A program made the translations under genes and the position numbers. From positions 33,240 through 97,239 of the forward strand of contig JAJZAT010000009.1 of NCBI GenBank assembly GCA_021799275.1: a stretch of DNA of 64,000 nt. The letters are read 5' to 3'. The DNA comes from Bacillota bacterium. GTDB taxonomy: Bacteria > Bacillota > Sulfobacillia > JAJZYS01 > JAJYTV01. Below, piece after piece: positions 40,457-50,470 of the stretch (its first letter is position 1; every line of letters starts with the position of its first letter). The notes beneath the pieces were generated by a model. It saw nothing but the letters and a program-made list of their open reading frames with translations, was not told the DNA's origin and searched no databases.

Positions 40457-41836
40457 GTGGATGTCCGGCTGGAGGGCGGCTTTGCCGCTCTGGCGGACGG
40501 AGGGGAGAGCCTGGCCGCCGACGGCGGCACGCTCGAAGAACTTCTGACGTCGGTCGCCGAGCGTGCGCCGCGGTTGGGGCGACGGCTCTTCACCGCACAG
40601 GGGCTGCTCGCGGGCGAGGTCGACGTGCGCGTGAATGGCGTCGACGCCCGCCTGCTCGGGGGGCTCCGGGCCGTGCTGCGCCCCGAAGACCGCGTCAGCA
40701 TTGGCCCCTATCCACTGAAGGCCATGACGCCGCGCGAGGCCGAACGCTACGCGAGGCAGATGATCCTCGCCGAGATCGGCGCCGCCGGCCAGGCAAGGCT
40801 GGCGGCCGCCCGTGTCGCGGTGATCGGCGCGGGGGGGCTTGGCGCGCCGGCGGCCACCTACCTGGCGGCGGCAGGCGTCGGGCACATCGTGATCATCGAC
40901 GGCGATCGCGTCGAGCGGTCAAACCTGCATCGCCAGCCCGTGCATCACGACGCCGATGTCGGCCGGCCGAAGGCGGAAAGCGCCGCCGATACCCTGCGGG
41001 CCTTGAACCCGGATGTCGCGGTCACGGCGGTGAGCGAGTTCCTCACGGCCGGGAACGCCCTGCGGATCCTGGGCGACTGCGATGTCGTCGTCAACGGCTC
41101 CGACAACTTTCCGACGAGGTATCTCGTAAACGACGCCTGCGTCCTGCTCGGGCGGCCGCTCGTCGACGCGTCGATCCTGCGCTTCGAAGGGCGCCTCGCC
41201 GTCTACCTGCCGCGCATGGGCTGCTACCGCTGCCTCTTCCCCGAGCCACCCCCGCCCGGCAGCGTGCCGAGCTGCGCGGAGGCCGGCGTGATCGGCGCTC
41301 TGGGCGGTCAGATGGGGTCGCTGCAGGCGCTCGAGACGGTCAAACTGATCACCGGCGCGGGGGAGAGCCTAGGCGGCCACATGCTGGTCTACGACGCGCT
41401 CACGGGTGAGCAGCACCGCTTCGCCCTTACGGCCGACCCGCACTGTGCCGTCTGCGGCGATCCTCCGCGACAGACGTCGCTCGTGGACTACGAGGCGTTC
41501 TGCGGCGTGCTCGCGCCGCATGCGGCGCAGGAGGGGCTCGGCATCGCGGTCCCCGACGCGCTCGCGCTGCGCTCGGATGCGAACGTGCAGTGGCTGGACG
41601 TCCGGTCGGCAGGGGCGATCGACCGCCCGACCATTCCCGGCGCCATGCGCGTGCCACTTGAGGAACTGGGGCAGGGGGAGATACTTGATAGGGGCAGGCC
41701 CGTCGTCGTCTTCTGCGAGATCGGCCGGCGCTCCATGCTGGCGGCAGAGCGCCTAGGCCGCGACGGCATCGCCGCGCGCAGCCTCGAAGGTGGCATCGTC
41801 GCCTGGACCGCGGCCGGCCTCGAGCTCACCCCTTGA
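40457..41836 (+). CDS. MoaD-like - ThiF/MoeB E1-like - rhodanese fusion protein
   Basis: N-terminal beta-grasp-like segment; RYARQMILAEIGAAGQARLAAARVAVIGAGGLGAPAATYLAAAGVG; CYRC...CAVC zinc pairs; rhodanese CEIGRRS. Confidence 0.9.
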   Translation: MDVRLEGGFAALADGGESLAADGGTLEELLTSVAERAPRLGRRLFTAQGLLAGEVDVRVNGVDARLLGGLRAVLRPEDRVSIGPYPLKAMTPREAERYARQMILAEIGAAGQARLAAARVAVIGAGGLGAPAATYLAAAGVGHIVIIDGDRVERSNLHRQPVHHDADVGRPKAESAADTLRALNPDVAVTAVSEFLTAGNALRILGDCDVVVNGSDNFPTRYLVNDACVLLGRPLVDASILRFEGRLAVYLPRMGCYRCLFPEPPPPGSVPSCAEAGVIGALGGQMGSLQALETVKLITGAGESLGGHMLVYDALTGEQHRFALTADPHCAVCGDPPRQTSLVDYEAFCGVLAPHAAQEGLGIAVPDALALRSDANVQWLDVRSAGAIDRPTIPGAMRVPLEELGQGEILDRGRPVVVFCEIGRRSMLAAERLGRDGIAARSLEGGIVAWTAAGLELTP

Positions 41837-42246
41837 TGCGGCTCAGGGCGGACCTGCGCCGTGACCTCCTGCAGGCGGCCAGGCGGGCCATGCCGCTTGA
41901 GGCCTGCGGGCTCGTGGGCGGCGCGGGCGTTGAGCTCCTGCGCTTCGTGCCGTGCCGCAACGCGGCACAGAGCGCCCGCAGGTACTCGATCAGCCCCGAG
42001 GACGTGCTTGCGGCCCTGCGAGAGTTCGAACGCCAGGGCATCGAGCTGCGGGCGATCTTCCACTCCCACCCCGCGGGAGACGCGCGGCCCTCGGCGACGG
42101 ACATCCGCGAAGCCATGTACCCGGGAGTGGCGCACCTGATTGTCGGCGGGCCGCCCGATCTTGAGCTGCGGGCTTTCTGGATCGAGGCGGGGCTGGCGCG
42201 CGAGGAACGCCTGGAGATCACGGACGGGCGCCACGAGATGGAGTAA
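41833..42246 (+). CDS. JAMM/Mov34 (M67) family metalloprotease
   Basis: PLEACGLVGG and IFHSHPAGDARPSATD JAMM motif. Confidence 0.9.
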   Translation: MMRLRADLRRDLLQAARRAMPLEACGLVGGAGVELLRFVPCRNAAQSARRYSISPEDVLAALREFERQGIELRAIFHSHPAGDARPSATDIREAMYPGVAHLIVGGPPDLELRAFWIEAGLAREERLEITDGRHEME

Positions 42247-42283
42247 GGGAGCGATCCGCCCCTATCGGGATGGATCGCTCCCT
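42246..42283. terminator. Bidirectional hairpin terminator between convergent genes
   Basis: agggagcgatcc ... ggatcgctccct 12-bp inverted repeat. Confidence 0.65.
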
Positions 42284-42302
42284 GCGTCTCGAGTGGGAAG
42301 CG

Positions 42303-42980
42303 TCAGTTGAGCGGCAGGAGGTCCTGGAAGTAGAAGCCGTCCCGCTCCAGGGATTCGCCACGCTCCACCGCGATGGGACTCTTGAAGATCGGGCCCGCAT
42401 GCACGAAGGTGTGGAACTCGCCATTCTCCCCGCAGGGGTCGACGCCCGGCGGCAGATCGGCGAGGAAGTCGAGGTCGTAGTCGCGGCCGACGAACGAGGA
42501 GTCCAGCTTCTTCGGGTCGACGGTCACGACGATCGCCTTGAACCCCTGTTGGATGAAGCGTTCGGCGAGCTGCTTCGTATCGAGGCCCCAGAGCGGGAAC
42601 ACCGCCTTGAGGTCCGCGCGTCCCAGCTGCCGCTCGCGGTAGTCGCGGACGTCCTGCAGGTAGAGATCGCCGAAGGCGTAGCGCTCGACGCCTTCCTGCC
42701 TCAGGGCATCGGTCTCCTGGGCGAAGAGACTCTCGTATGTCTCGTTCGAGCAGACATGCGGGATCCGCACCACCCGCAGCGGCAGGCCCGCCGCCTCGGC
42801 CTGCCGGTGCAAGAGGGCCTCCCGCACGCCATGCATGCTGATACGGGCCTGAGGGTCGGTGACGGTCGTGAGCAAGGCGTGGATGGGCGCGTCATACTGC
42901 TTCAGGGTCGCAAGGGCGATGGCGCTGTCCTTGCCGCCGCTCCAGGAAAGGACGATCTTATCGGCTTCAGCCATGGCCAT
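42303..42980 (-). CDS. Diphthine--ammonia ligase-like ATP-pyrophosphatase (Dph6/DUF71 family)
   Basis: IVLSWSGGKDSAIAL, FGDLYLQDVRDYRE, DPCGENGEFHTFVHAGP. Confidence 0.92.
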   Translation of the reverse strand: MAMAEADKIVLSWSGGKDSAIALATLKQYDAPIHALLTTVTDPQARISMHGVREALLHRQAEAAGLPLRVVRIPHVCSNETYESLFAQETDALRQEGVERYAFGDLYLQDVRDYRERQLGRADLKAVFPLWGLDTKQLAERFIQQGFKAIVVTVDPKKLDSSFVGRDYDLDFLADLPPGVDPCGENGEFHTFVHAGPIFKSPIAVERGESLERDGFYFQDLLPLN

Positions 42981-43073
42981 GTGTTCTCTCCCATGCCGTC
43001 CAGTCTTTCATCCGCGGCAGTTCCCTGCCCAAGGCATCCGCAAGGGATTCGCCGGCTCGGCACCTCGGCCCTG

Positions 43074-43721
43074 TCAGCTGTTCGCGAGGATGCCCGCCAT
43101 GGCGTTCGCGAGCTTCTCGATGCGCCTCAGGTGCTGGCGCAGCCAGCGCAGGCGGTTCTTCGTCCTGGCGCTGCCCTCGTCGTCCCGCCCCGCCATGATC
43201 GCCGCGTAGGCCATGGAGTATGCGCGCTTGCCGTCCTGGTAGCGCGCCCTGAGCTGCGCGATCGTGGCCTCGGCATCCGCTGGACGGCGCAGCAGCGCTT
43301 CCATGGCTTCGGGCAACAGGCTGCAGGCACCGTGCAGGGCGTCGAGGACCTCGCCGAAGCGCCTGTCGGCGTAGCTGCTTTCGCCCACGCCGGCGGCCTC
43401 GAGCGCCAGGTCCTCCGTGACCATATCCTCGAACTGGTCCAGAAGATCGTCGAGCGCGTTGCCGAGGTAGTTGATGTCGGAGCCGCCGAGCGGCGTCACG
43501 AGGGCTTCGCGCAAGGCGCGCTGGATGTCCGAGAGGATGCTGTCGCCCCGCTCCTCCAGGGCACCGATGGCCTGGGCGAGCTCCTGGGACGGCTGCTGGA
43601 GGTAGCGGAAAAGCAGATCCATCGCCTGCTCGGCGAGGTGGGCCTGCTCGAGCAGGAGGTTCTGAAATACCTGGTCGCGCGGGCCGAGGATCTCGCGCAG
43701 GCTCGACAGCGCCCGGCTCAG
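43074..43721 (-). CDS. PhoU-like DUF47 family protein (start uncertain, apparently coupled to PiT gene)
   Basis: ILGPRDQVFQNLLLEQAHLAEQAMDLL ... ERRGDSI-like helical pattern; downstream of PiT. Confidence 0.8.
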   Translation of the reverse strand: MSRALSSLREILGPRDQVFQNLLLEQAHLAEQAMDLLFRYLQQPSQELAQAIGALEERGDSILSDIQRALREALVTPLGGSDINYLGNALDDLLDQFEDMVTEDLALEAAGVGESSYADRRFGEVLDALHGACSLLPEAMEALLRRPADAEATIAQLRARYQDGKRAYSMAYAAIMAGRDDEGSARTKNRLRWLRQHLRRIEKLANAMAGILANS

Positions 43722-44644
43722 ACGTGAGGAAGCAGGATGGCGGTCCAAGCGGCCACACCTCCTATCACGAACGCGGCGACCGGGGTGAACACCCAGGCGG
43801 AGACCATGCGCCGGGCGACCCGCCAGCCCACATGACGCGGGTTCTCGGCGGACCCGACGCCAAGCAGGCCCGCATCCACCGTCTGGCTCGTCGAGACCGG
43901 GATGCCCGCCGCCGCGGCGGCAACCACCGCGATTCCCGTCGCGGCCTGGGTGTAGAGCGCTTCCGGCGGCCGCAGGCGAAGGATCTGGCTCGAGACCGTG
44001 CGCGCGATGCGCCACGAGCCGACCGCGCTGCCGACGGCGAACGAGAGCACAGCAAAGAGCACGGCGGCATGCAGGGAGAAGCCAGAGAAGCTCAGGAGGC
44101 CGATCGCCTTCTCGAGATCGTTGCCGCCATAGGCGAGCCCCTCGAGCAGGGCGGTCACGATCAGGAGGAGGCTCAGCACCGCGCCGCGCCTGAGGCGCCT
44201 CAGCAACTGGCGGCCGTAGCGCGCGATTACGAGGCCGAGGAGTCCCCCCAGCACCACCGTCAGGATGAAGCCGACCAGGGCACGCGTCGCGCCGGCCCAG
44301 ATGACGTGGCTGCCGGCGATGGTGCCAGCGCCGACCATCGCGCCGATGAGCGCAAGCGACATCGACGTCGGCACGCGCTGCCACCAGCTGACCAGGACGA
44401 CGACGAGCGCGGCGAGCGTCGCGGGGGCCAGGATCGGTCCAAGGGTGGCGGGGGTGACGATGCGGCGCACGATCGTGTCGGCGACCTGCGTGCCGAGGAC
44501 GACCGGGCCGAGAGCGACCACCACCGCGAGCCAGAGCCAGAGGAGGATGGGGCGCACCCGGCTGGGCAGGAGCGTGGCGAGCAGGTTGCCGCCGTCGTTG
44601 AAGCCCGCGAGCAGGTTGAAGGCGAGAACCAGCGCGACGGTCAT
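43718..44644 (-). CDS. PiT family inorganic phosphate transporter
   Basis: ALVLAFNLLAGFNDGGNLLATLL, SLALIGAMVGAG, GGNDLEKAIGL, PVSTSQT. Confidence 0.9.
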   Translation of the reverse strand: MTVALVLAFNLLAGFNDGGNLLATLLPSRVRPILLWLWLAVVVALGPVVLGTQVADTIVRRIVTPATLGPILAPATLAALVVVLVSWWQRVPTSMSLALIGAMVGAGTIAGSHVIWAGATRALVGFILTVVLGGLLGLVIARYGRQLLRRLRRGAVLSLLLIVTALLEGLAYGGNDLEKAIGLLSFSGFSLHAAVLFAVLSFAVGSAVGSWRIARTVSSQILRLRPPEALYTQAATGIAVVAAAAAGIPVSTSQTVDAGLLGVGSAENPRHVGWRVARRMVSAWVFTPVAAFVIGGVAAWTAILLPHV

Positions 44645-44717
44645 GCCCCGCCTCCCAGCAGCCTTCGACTATGCTTCGTTACCTACGGGCCGCCAGGGCG
44701 GATTCCTGCAGCCAGGC

Positions 44718-46832
44718 TCAGTCTGCCGTCTCCTCCCGCCGGCGCCCCCATGGCCAGAACGCGTAGCGGCCAAGCAGTGCGATGCTGCCAGGGACTAGCA
44801 AGCTGCGCACGATCCAGGTGTCGAGCAGGATCGCCGTCGTCATGCCGACGGCCAGCATCTGCATGATCTCGAGCGGGCTGAGGATGAGCGCCACGAACAC
44901 CACGCAGAGCGTCATGCCGGCGCCGGTGATCATGCCGCCCGTCACGGCGAGGCCATCGCGGGCCGCCTCGGCTGCGGTCATCCGGTGCGCCGCCTCCTGC
45001 ACCCTGTGCAGCAGGATGACTTCGTAGTCCATGGATAGACCGAATAGCAGGACAAAGATGAGTGGCGTGATGCTGCTGTCGGGCGCCAGGGCCTCGAAGC
45101 CGAGGCCGCCGCGCTGGACGGTCAGAACCAGGATGCCCGCCGTGGCGAGGGCGACGATCGCGTCGAAGAGGACACCGAGGAGCGCCTGCCAGAGCGCCCC
45201 CGTGGCACCGAACAACACCAGGAAGGCGATCAGGGCCACCCCGCCAATGATGTAGGGAAGACGCTCAGACGTCAGCTTGTTGAACCCGTCGAGGAGAGCT
45301 GTCACGCCGCCGATGCCGCTTTGGCTTCCTCTGGGCAGCCAGGTCGGCAGATCGCGCTGCAGCCTGTGCACGAGGGAGAGCGTGGCCGCTGCGTCGGGGC
45401 CCGTGCGTGGCGTCACGTAGAGGAGCACGAGATGCGGGTGGGCGGCCGGGTCGATGAAATCTTTGAGGGCCCCCGTCAGTGCCGGCGGCGCCATGCTGGG
45501 GTTCGCGACGGCCCTGGCGAGCATCGCGGTCGGCACCCCGAGAAGAGTCGGCGACGAGACGGCCCGTACATCCTTGAGCGCCTGGGCCCGTTTCGTGACC
45601 GACGCCACGGAGGTCCAGAAATGGGGCTCGCCTGCGGTCGAGGGCAGCTTCACCGCGAGCAGGATGGGCGACTCGACGCCACCGCCTAGCACCCTGGTCT
45701 GGAGCGCGACCGCCTTGCGCAGAGGATCGTGGGGCGGCAGAAGGACCGCGAGGTTCGCCGGCGTGCGGATCTGAAGGCCGAGTCCGAACCAGCCGGGAAT
45801 GGCCAGGAGCACAAGGCCGGCCAGGACGGCGATGGCGGGGACCTTGCCGACAAAGCCGGCGATCCTTGGCCAGATGCCGCCGCCGCGCTGCAGGCCCGGC
45901 ACGCGCCCCCAGTCGATGTGGCGGCCCACCACCGCGAGCAGGGCGGGCAGGAGCGTGTGGGTGGCGAGCAGGACGGCGAAGACGGCGACGGCGCCGCCCA
46001 GCGCGATGCCCTGCCAGTAGGCGTTGCCGCCGAGAAGCAGGGTGGCGACGGCCAGGCCGACCGCGATGCCGGAGTAGAGCACCGAGCGACCGGCGTGGCG
46101 CATCGCCTCGCCGATCGCCTCGGGCACGGAGCGGCCGCGCCGCAGTTCCTCTCGGAAGCGCACGCTGATGAAAAGGGCGTAGTCGACGCCGACGCCGAGC
46201 GCCAGGAAGCTGACGATGTCGGTGAGATACGCGGAGAGGGTGATCTTGTCCTCGATGAGGTCGATGAGCGCAAGGGCCACGCTCGAGCCGACGCCGGCCA
46301 CGGCGAGCGGCAGGGCCGCCGACGCGACCGAGCCGAAGACGATGAGCAGCAGGATGAGCACGAGCGGCAAGGCAAACGGCAGGCTGTGGCTGAGCGTCAT
46401 CTTGGCGTCGGCGAGTACCTGCTGGCCTACCGCGACCTGATCAACCTGCCGGATGCGCGCACGCAGGCGTGTGAGGTCCCGGTGCAGAGTCAGGAGAGCG
46501 GCTGGCGCGATCGGACGCGCCGGCACCACCAGGGTCTGGTCGGATGAAACCCTGCGCACGTCCTGCGCTGCGATGTCGAGTGGCGCAGCGAGGTGTTGCA
46601 CCTTGGCGAGCGGCGGCCCTTCGACGAGCCACGTCTCCTGGCCGGCGGGGTGCACATAGTTCAGCTGGTTGTCCGCCCACACCGCACGGCTCTTCGGGTC
46701 CTCGAAACCGCTCGACGACAGGTTGTGGGTGACGCGGGCGGCCAGGGGCAGACTGGCGAGCAGCACGAGAACCCAGACGAGAACGACGAGCCAGCGACGG
46801 CGCGCGCAGAACCGGGCCCAACGAGCGAGCAT
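44718..46832 (-). CDS. MMPL/RND family transporter
   Basis: ALGVGVDYALFISVRFREELRRG, LFGLSMDYEVILLHRVQE, two 6-TM blocks. Confidence 0.93.
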   Translation of the reverse strand: MLARWARFCARRRWLVVLVWVLVLLASLPLAARVTHNLSSSGFEDPKSRAVWADNQLNYVHPAGQETWLVEGPPLAKVQHLAAPLDIAAQDVRRVSSDQTLVVPARPIAPAALLTLHRDLTRLRARIRQVDQVAVGQQVLADAKMTLSHSLPFALPLVLILLLIVFGSVASAALPLAVAGVGSSVALALIDLIEDKITLSAYLTDIVSFLALGVGVDYALFISVRFREELRRGRSVPEAIGEAMRHAGRSVLYSGIAVGLAVATLLLGGNAYWQGIALGGAVAVFAVLLATHTLLPALLAVVGRHIDWGRVPGLQRGGGIWPRIAGFVGKVPAIAVLAGLVLLAIPGWFGLGLQIRTPANLAVLLPPHDPLRKAVALQTRVLGGGVESPILLAVKLPSTAGEPHFWTSVASVTKRAQALKDVRAVSSPTLLGVPTAMLARAVANPSMAPPALTGALKDFIDPAAHPHLVLLYVTPRTGPDAAATLSLVHRLQRDLPTWLPRGSQSGIGGVTALLDGFNKLTSERLPYIIGGVALIAFLVLFGATGALWQALLGVLFDAIVALATAGILVLTVQRGGLGFEALAPDSSITPLIFVLLFGLSMDYEVILLHRVQEAAHRMTAAEAARDGLAVTGGMITGAGMTLCVVFVALILSPLEIMQMLAVGMTTAILLDTWIVRSLLVPGSIALLGRYAFWPWGRRREETAD

Positions 46833-46942
46833 GGCTCACACCTCAAGGACAGGATGGTGGTGTTAACCGTTGCCTGATGTGCTGGACAAACTTTCGACAT
46901 CCGTTGTTCATGCCGTCCCAGTGCCGACTTAAGGTCAAGGGC

Positions 46943-47971
46943 TTAGGTCAACTCGGCAGGTCCGTCGGTCGCCAGGGCGAGTTCCCGCGCACGCAGGGCG
47001 TAGTTCGCGGGCGGCTCTACGGGACCCTCACTCAGAAATGCGGCGACGATGCGGCCAAGATAGACCTCGAGCGGCTCATGGCGAAACCCGAGGTCGCGCC
47101 GCGCCTTGCCGGGATCGAGCAGGGACATCCATCCTGTGCTGAAGGGCGAGATGTCCTCCGGTCCGATGCCGGACGCCCGGAGCGCAGCGCCGGGGATGTT
47201 CCTCAAATCCGGCCTGGCCCCGAGCAGCCCTGCGAGCAGCGATAGGAGCTGCCTGAGCGACGGCATCTCCTCCTGGCAGAGATTGTACGCTTCACCAAAG
47301 GTCTGCGGCTTGCCCAGAAGGCCCGAAATCGCCCGGGCGACGTCGCCACTGTAGACGTGGCGCACAGGCTGCTCCCCGCCGTCCGGCAAGAGCAAAGGGC
47401 CGCCATCGAGGATACGCCAGAGGTAGCTCTCGAGGCGCCTCGAGGGATCCCCTTCGCCGTCGACCATGGGCAGGCGCAGGGCTGTGTAAGGGAAGCCGTG
47501 CGCCGCGAAGGCTTCCCGCAGCCTGTCCTCCGCCTCCCGCTTGCCGACGCCGTAGAGCCACTCCCTGTGGTCACCCGGCTCCTCCGGCGCCACCATCGTA
47601 GGACCTGGGTACGCATCCTCCGCCACCGGCCCCCGGCGACCGCCCGGCGGTGCCTCCCGCACCAGGTAGACCTGACCGGAACTGATCATCACGTAATGAC
47701 CCACTCGGCCGGAGATGGCCGTCACAGCTCCCGCCGTATCCCTGCCGCTGAACGCGAGGAAGTCCACGACGGCTTCGAAGCTCCTCTGGCGCAGAACCTC
47801 GCGGAACTCCGGGGAGGTGCGATCGGCCTGCAGCCTCGTGACCCGTGACCCGAACGGATCCGGGTGCAGACCGCGATTCAGGGTCGTCACCGCGTGCCCC
47901 TCAGCGAGGAGCCGCCAGACGAGCCGCCGGCCCATGAAGCGCGAGCCGCCGATCACCAGGACGTTGCCCAT
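46943..47971 (-). CDS. NAD-dependent epimerase/dehydratase family protein
   Basis: VLVIGGSRFMGRRLVWRLLAEGHAVTTLNRG, YGVGKREAEDRLREA. Confidence 0.88.
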   Translation of the reverse strand: MGNVLVIGGSRFMGRRLVWRLLAEGHAVTTLNRGLHPDPFGSRVTRLQADRTSPEFREVLRQRSFEAVVDFLAFSGRDTAGAVTAISGRVGHYVMISSGQVYLVREAPPGGRRGPVAEDAYPGPTMVAPEEPGDHREWLYGVGKREAEDRLREAFAAHGFPYTALRLPMVDGEGDPSRRLESYLWRILDGGPLLLPDGGEQPVRHVYSGDVARAISGLLGKPQTFGEAYNLCQEEMPSLRQLLSLLAGLLGARPDLRNIPGAALRASGIGPEDISPFSTGWMSLLDPGKARRDLGFRHEPLEVYLGRIVAAFLSEGPVEPPANYALRARELALATDGPAELT

Positions 47972-48006
47972 GTGCCCACCTGCCTTTCGGGCGACCGACT
48001 GGATCG

Positions 48007-49491
48007 TTAGACGGAAGGGGTCGACGCAGCCTTGCCGCGCAGAGCGGAGAGCACTGCGGCGATGAGGGAAAGGACGGTGGAGATGGTGAAGGCTTCACCG
48101 AGCCCCCGCGCGAACGCCGCGTGCCCGATCGCCGCGGCGCTTGTGGACATGCCCGCGAGGAAGCCCGACAGCTGGCCGTGTCCCATGGTGGTCGAGAGGA
48201 TGGTGAAGGAGAGCGCCAGCGAGAAGAGCTGGCCCGCGTTGAACAGGAGGGTGCGGGTGCTCGCGGCGACGCCGCGACGATCCGGCGGCACCGCGCCCAT
48301 CACCGCGCTTGTGTTCGGCGAGTTGAAGAGACCGTTGCCGATGCCGGCGAGCAGGAGGGCCAAGGCGATGGGCACGTAGGAGCCTGTCAGGGGGGCGCGT
48401 GCCAGGATGGCGAGCGAGATGGCGGTCACGAGAAGCCCGCCGGACGATAGTTCGCGCGAGCCGAGCCGATCCGACAGGCGCCCAGAAATCGGGCCGACCA
48501 CCATGATCGCGATGGTCAGGGGGAGCATCATCAGGCCTGCCGTCAGCGGCGACGCTCCTCTAAGTCCCTGGAACGAGAACGTCATCAGGAACATGAGAGC
48601 GCCGCGAGCCAGGGCGTTCAACAAGAGCGACAGGTTGCCGAAGGTGAAGATCCGAATCGAGAAGAGCCGCAGGTCGATCAGGGGACTGCTTGTCCGCCGC
48701 TCGTAGAAGGCGAACAGGACGAGCGCGATCCCGCCGGCCACGAGCAGCCAGGGCACGGCCGGTCCGCCGCCTTCGATCACGACGGTCAGGCCGAGGAGCG
48801 CCAGCAGGATCCCGCCGACGAAGAGCACCATGCCGTAGGTGTCGAACGGCTCGCCGCGATCGATCGACGCGATCTCGTGCAGCGACGTGAAGGTCCAGAT
48901 CGCGCCGAACGCACCGATCGGCAGGTTCACGAAGAAGATCCAGCGCCAGCCGAGCGTTGCCGTGATCAGCCCGCCCAGCAGGAGGCCGCCGACGCTGCCC
49001 GTGAGCCCGGCCACCTGGTTGATGCCGAGCGCGAAGCCACGACCCTGATGCGGGAACGCGTCCGTCAGGATCGCCTGCGAGTTGGACCAGAGAAGGGCGG
49101 CGCCCACCCCCTGGATCAGGCGGCTCACGAGCAGGAACACCCCGCTCTGGGCGAAGCCGCAAAGTCCTGAGGCGGCGGCGAAGACGATGAAACCGAGACC
49201 ATACATGCGCACCCTGCCATGCGTGTCGGCCAACCGGCCGAATGGAAGCAGCAGGGCGGTGATGACGACCGTGTAGCCCATCATGATCCAGAGCATGAGG
49301 CCGACGCCCGTATGGAGCTCCCTTGCGATGGTCGGCAGGCTCACCGTGAGGATCGAACCGTCCAGGGAGGCCATGAGGGAGCCGATCGTGGTGTTGATGA
49401 GCACCGTCTTCTGGTGGCGCGCCTGCGCCGGGATCTCGGAGAAGGAACTGGTCTGGCGCAAGGAAAGGGCCTCCCGATGAAACTTCGACAA
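48007..49491 (-). CDS. DHA2/EmrB-type MFS drug transporter
   Basis: LMASLDGSILTVSLPTIARELHTG, LFGRLADTHGRV-like motif, GWRWIFFVNLPIGAFG. Confidence 0.92.
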   Translation of the reverse strand: MSKFHREALSLRQTSSFSEIPAQARHQKTVLINTTIGSLMASLDGSILTVSLPTIARELHTGVGLMLWIMMGYTVVITALLLPFGRLADTHGRVRMYGLGFIVFAAASGLCGFAQSGVFLLVSRLIQGVGAALLWSNSQAILTDAFPHQGRGFALGINQVAGLTGSVGGLLLGGLITATLGWRWIFFVNLPIGAFGAIWTFTSLHEIASIDRGEPFDTYGMVLFVGGILLALLGLTVVIEGGGPAVPWLLVAGGIALVLFAFYERRTSSPLIDLRLFSIRIFTFGNLSLLLNALARGALMFLMTFSFQGLRGASPLTAGLMMLPLTIAIMVVGPISGRLSDRLGSRELSSGGLLVTAISLAILARAPLTGSYVPIALALLLAGIGNGLFNSPNTSAVMGAVPPDRRGVAASTRTLLFNAGQLFSLALSFTILSTTMGHGQLSGFLAGMSTSAAAIGHAAFARGLGEAFTISTVLSLIAAVLSALRGKAASTPSV

Positions 49492-49564
49492 TCAAACTTT
49501 TCGCGTAGAATAGCGATTTCCTTCCGGGACCGGCTTCGCGTGCCTCGGGAGTGGGCGGACGCGG

Positions 49565-50401
49565 TCAAGTCAAGGTGGAGAGGAGCCAGTGGTAGCCCTC
49601 AAGGTCGTACGCGGGACCGGGATCGACGTGCGGCGTGTGCTCAAAGACGAGCGTCAGTTCGTCGCGTGCCTCGAGCGCCAGCTGGCAGAGATCCCGTACG
49701 GCGGCCGCGTCCGGAGAGGACGGGTGGATCGGTTTCCAAAGGTAGTGGTCGCTGCCGCGTTCGACGGCGTGCGCGTGGACGACCGCCGTCAGGGCGGCCA
49801 GAGGCTCGAACGCCCTGACGGGGTCCACGCCCAGGGTCTCGCAGGCGAGGAGCCAGTCGCCGGTGTCGAGGCACAGGTGCACTTCGTCCAGGTCCAGGAA
49901 GCCTTCAGGATCGGCCAGCAGATACGAGAGGATGCCAGGATCGCGGTTGAGGCCGAGCTTGAGTTCCAGGACGACGGGCAGGTCGTACGCACGCGATAGA
50001 TTACGCAGAAGGTGCACGGTCTCGCGAGCCAGCGCCTCGGCCCTGGCAACCGGCATTCTGTGATCGGGAAGCCATGGCGCGTGCCCGAGCGCGTAGGCGG
50101 CCTTGTACCGCTGGCCCAGGGCCATATCCGCGCGTAGGGAGCGTTCCTCTTCCGGGGACGGTCCCGCAGAGGCCATCGGCACACGCGCGAGCCCCCGGCG
50201 CCAGAGCGGCATGTGCATGGCCCAGGCGAGATGGCGCCGCTCCACGAGGTCCAGCACCGCATGGAGGTCCGCCTCACCGTCGAGGCTGCCGATCTCGATC
50301 GCGTCGATGGAAGGCCAGAGGAGGCGTTCGAGGCGGGCGACATCGCTCATGACGATGGCGCCTGAGGTGGCTACGCGGAGACGGCCAGGCACGGGAGTCA
50401 C
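49565..50401 (-). CDS. Sugar phosphate isomerase/epimerase-like TIM-barrel protein
   Basis: VVLELKLG, VHLCLDTGDWLLACETLG, LTAVVHAHAVERGSDHYLWKPIHP. Confidence 0.65.
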   Translation of the reverse strand: MTPVPGRLRVATSGAIVMSDVARLERLLWPSIDAIEIGSLDGEADLHAVLDLVERRHLAWAMHMPLWRRGLARVPMASAGPSPEEERSLRADMALGQRYKAAYALGHAPWLPDHRMPVARAEALARETVHLLRNLSRAYDLPVVLELKLGLNRDPGILSYLLADPEGFLDLDEVHLCLDTGDWLLACETLGVDPVRAFEPLAALTAVVHAHAVERGSDHYLWKPIHPSSPDAAAVRDLCQLALEARDELTLVFEHTPHVDPGPAYDLEGYHWLLSTLT

Positions 50402-50470
50402 CTCCTGCGAGCGACTTGGTCCGTCGGTATCTTTCCGACACCGCTTGTCGGCGGGCGGGCCCGCGCCTGT

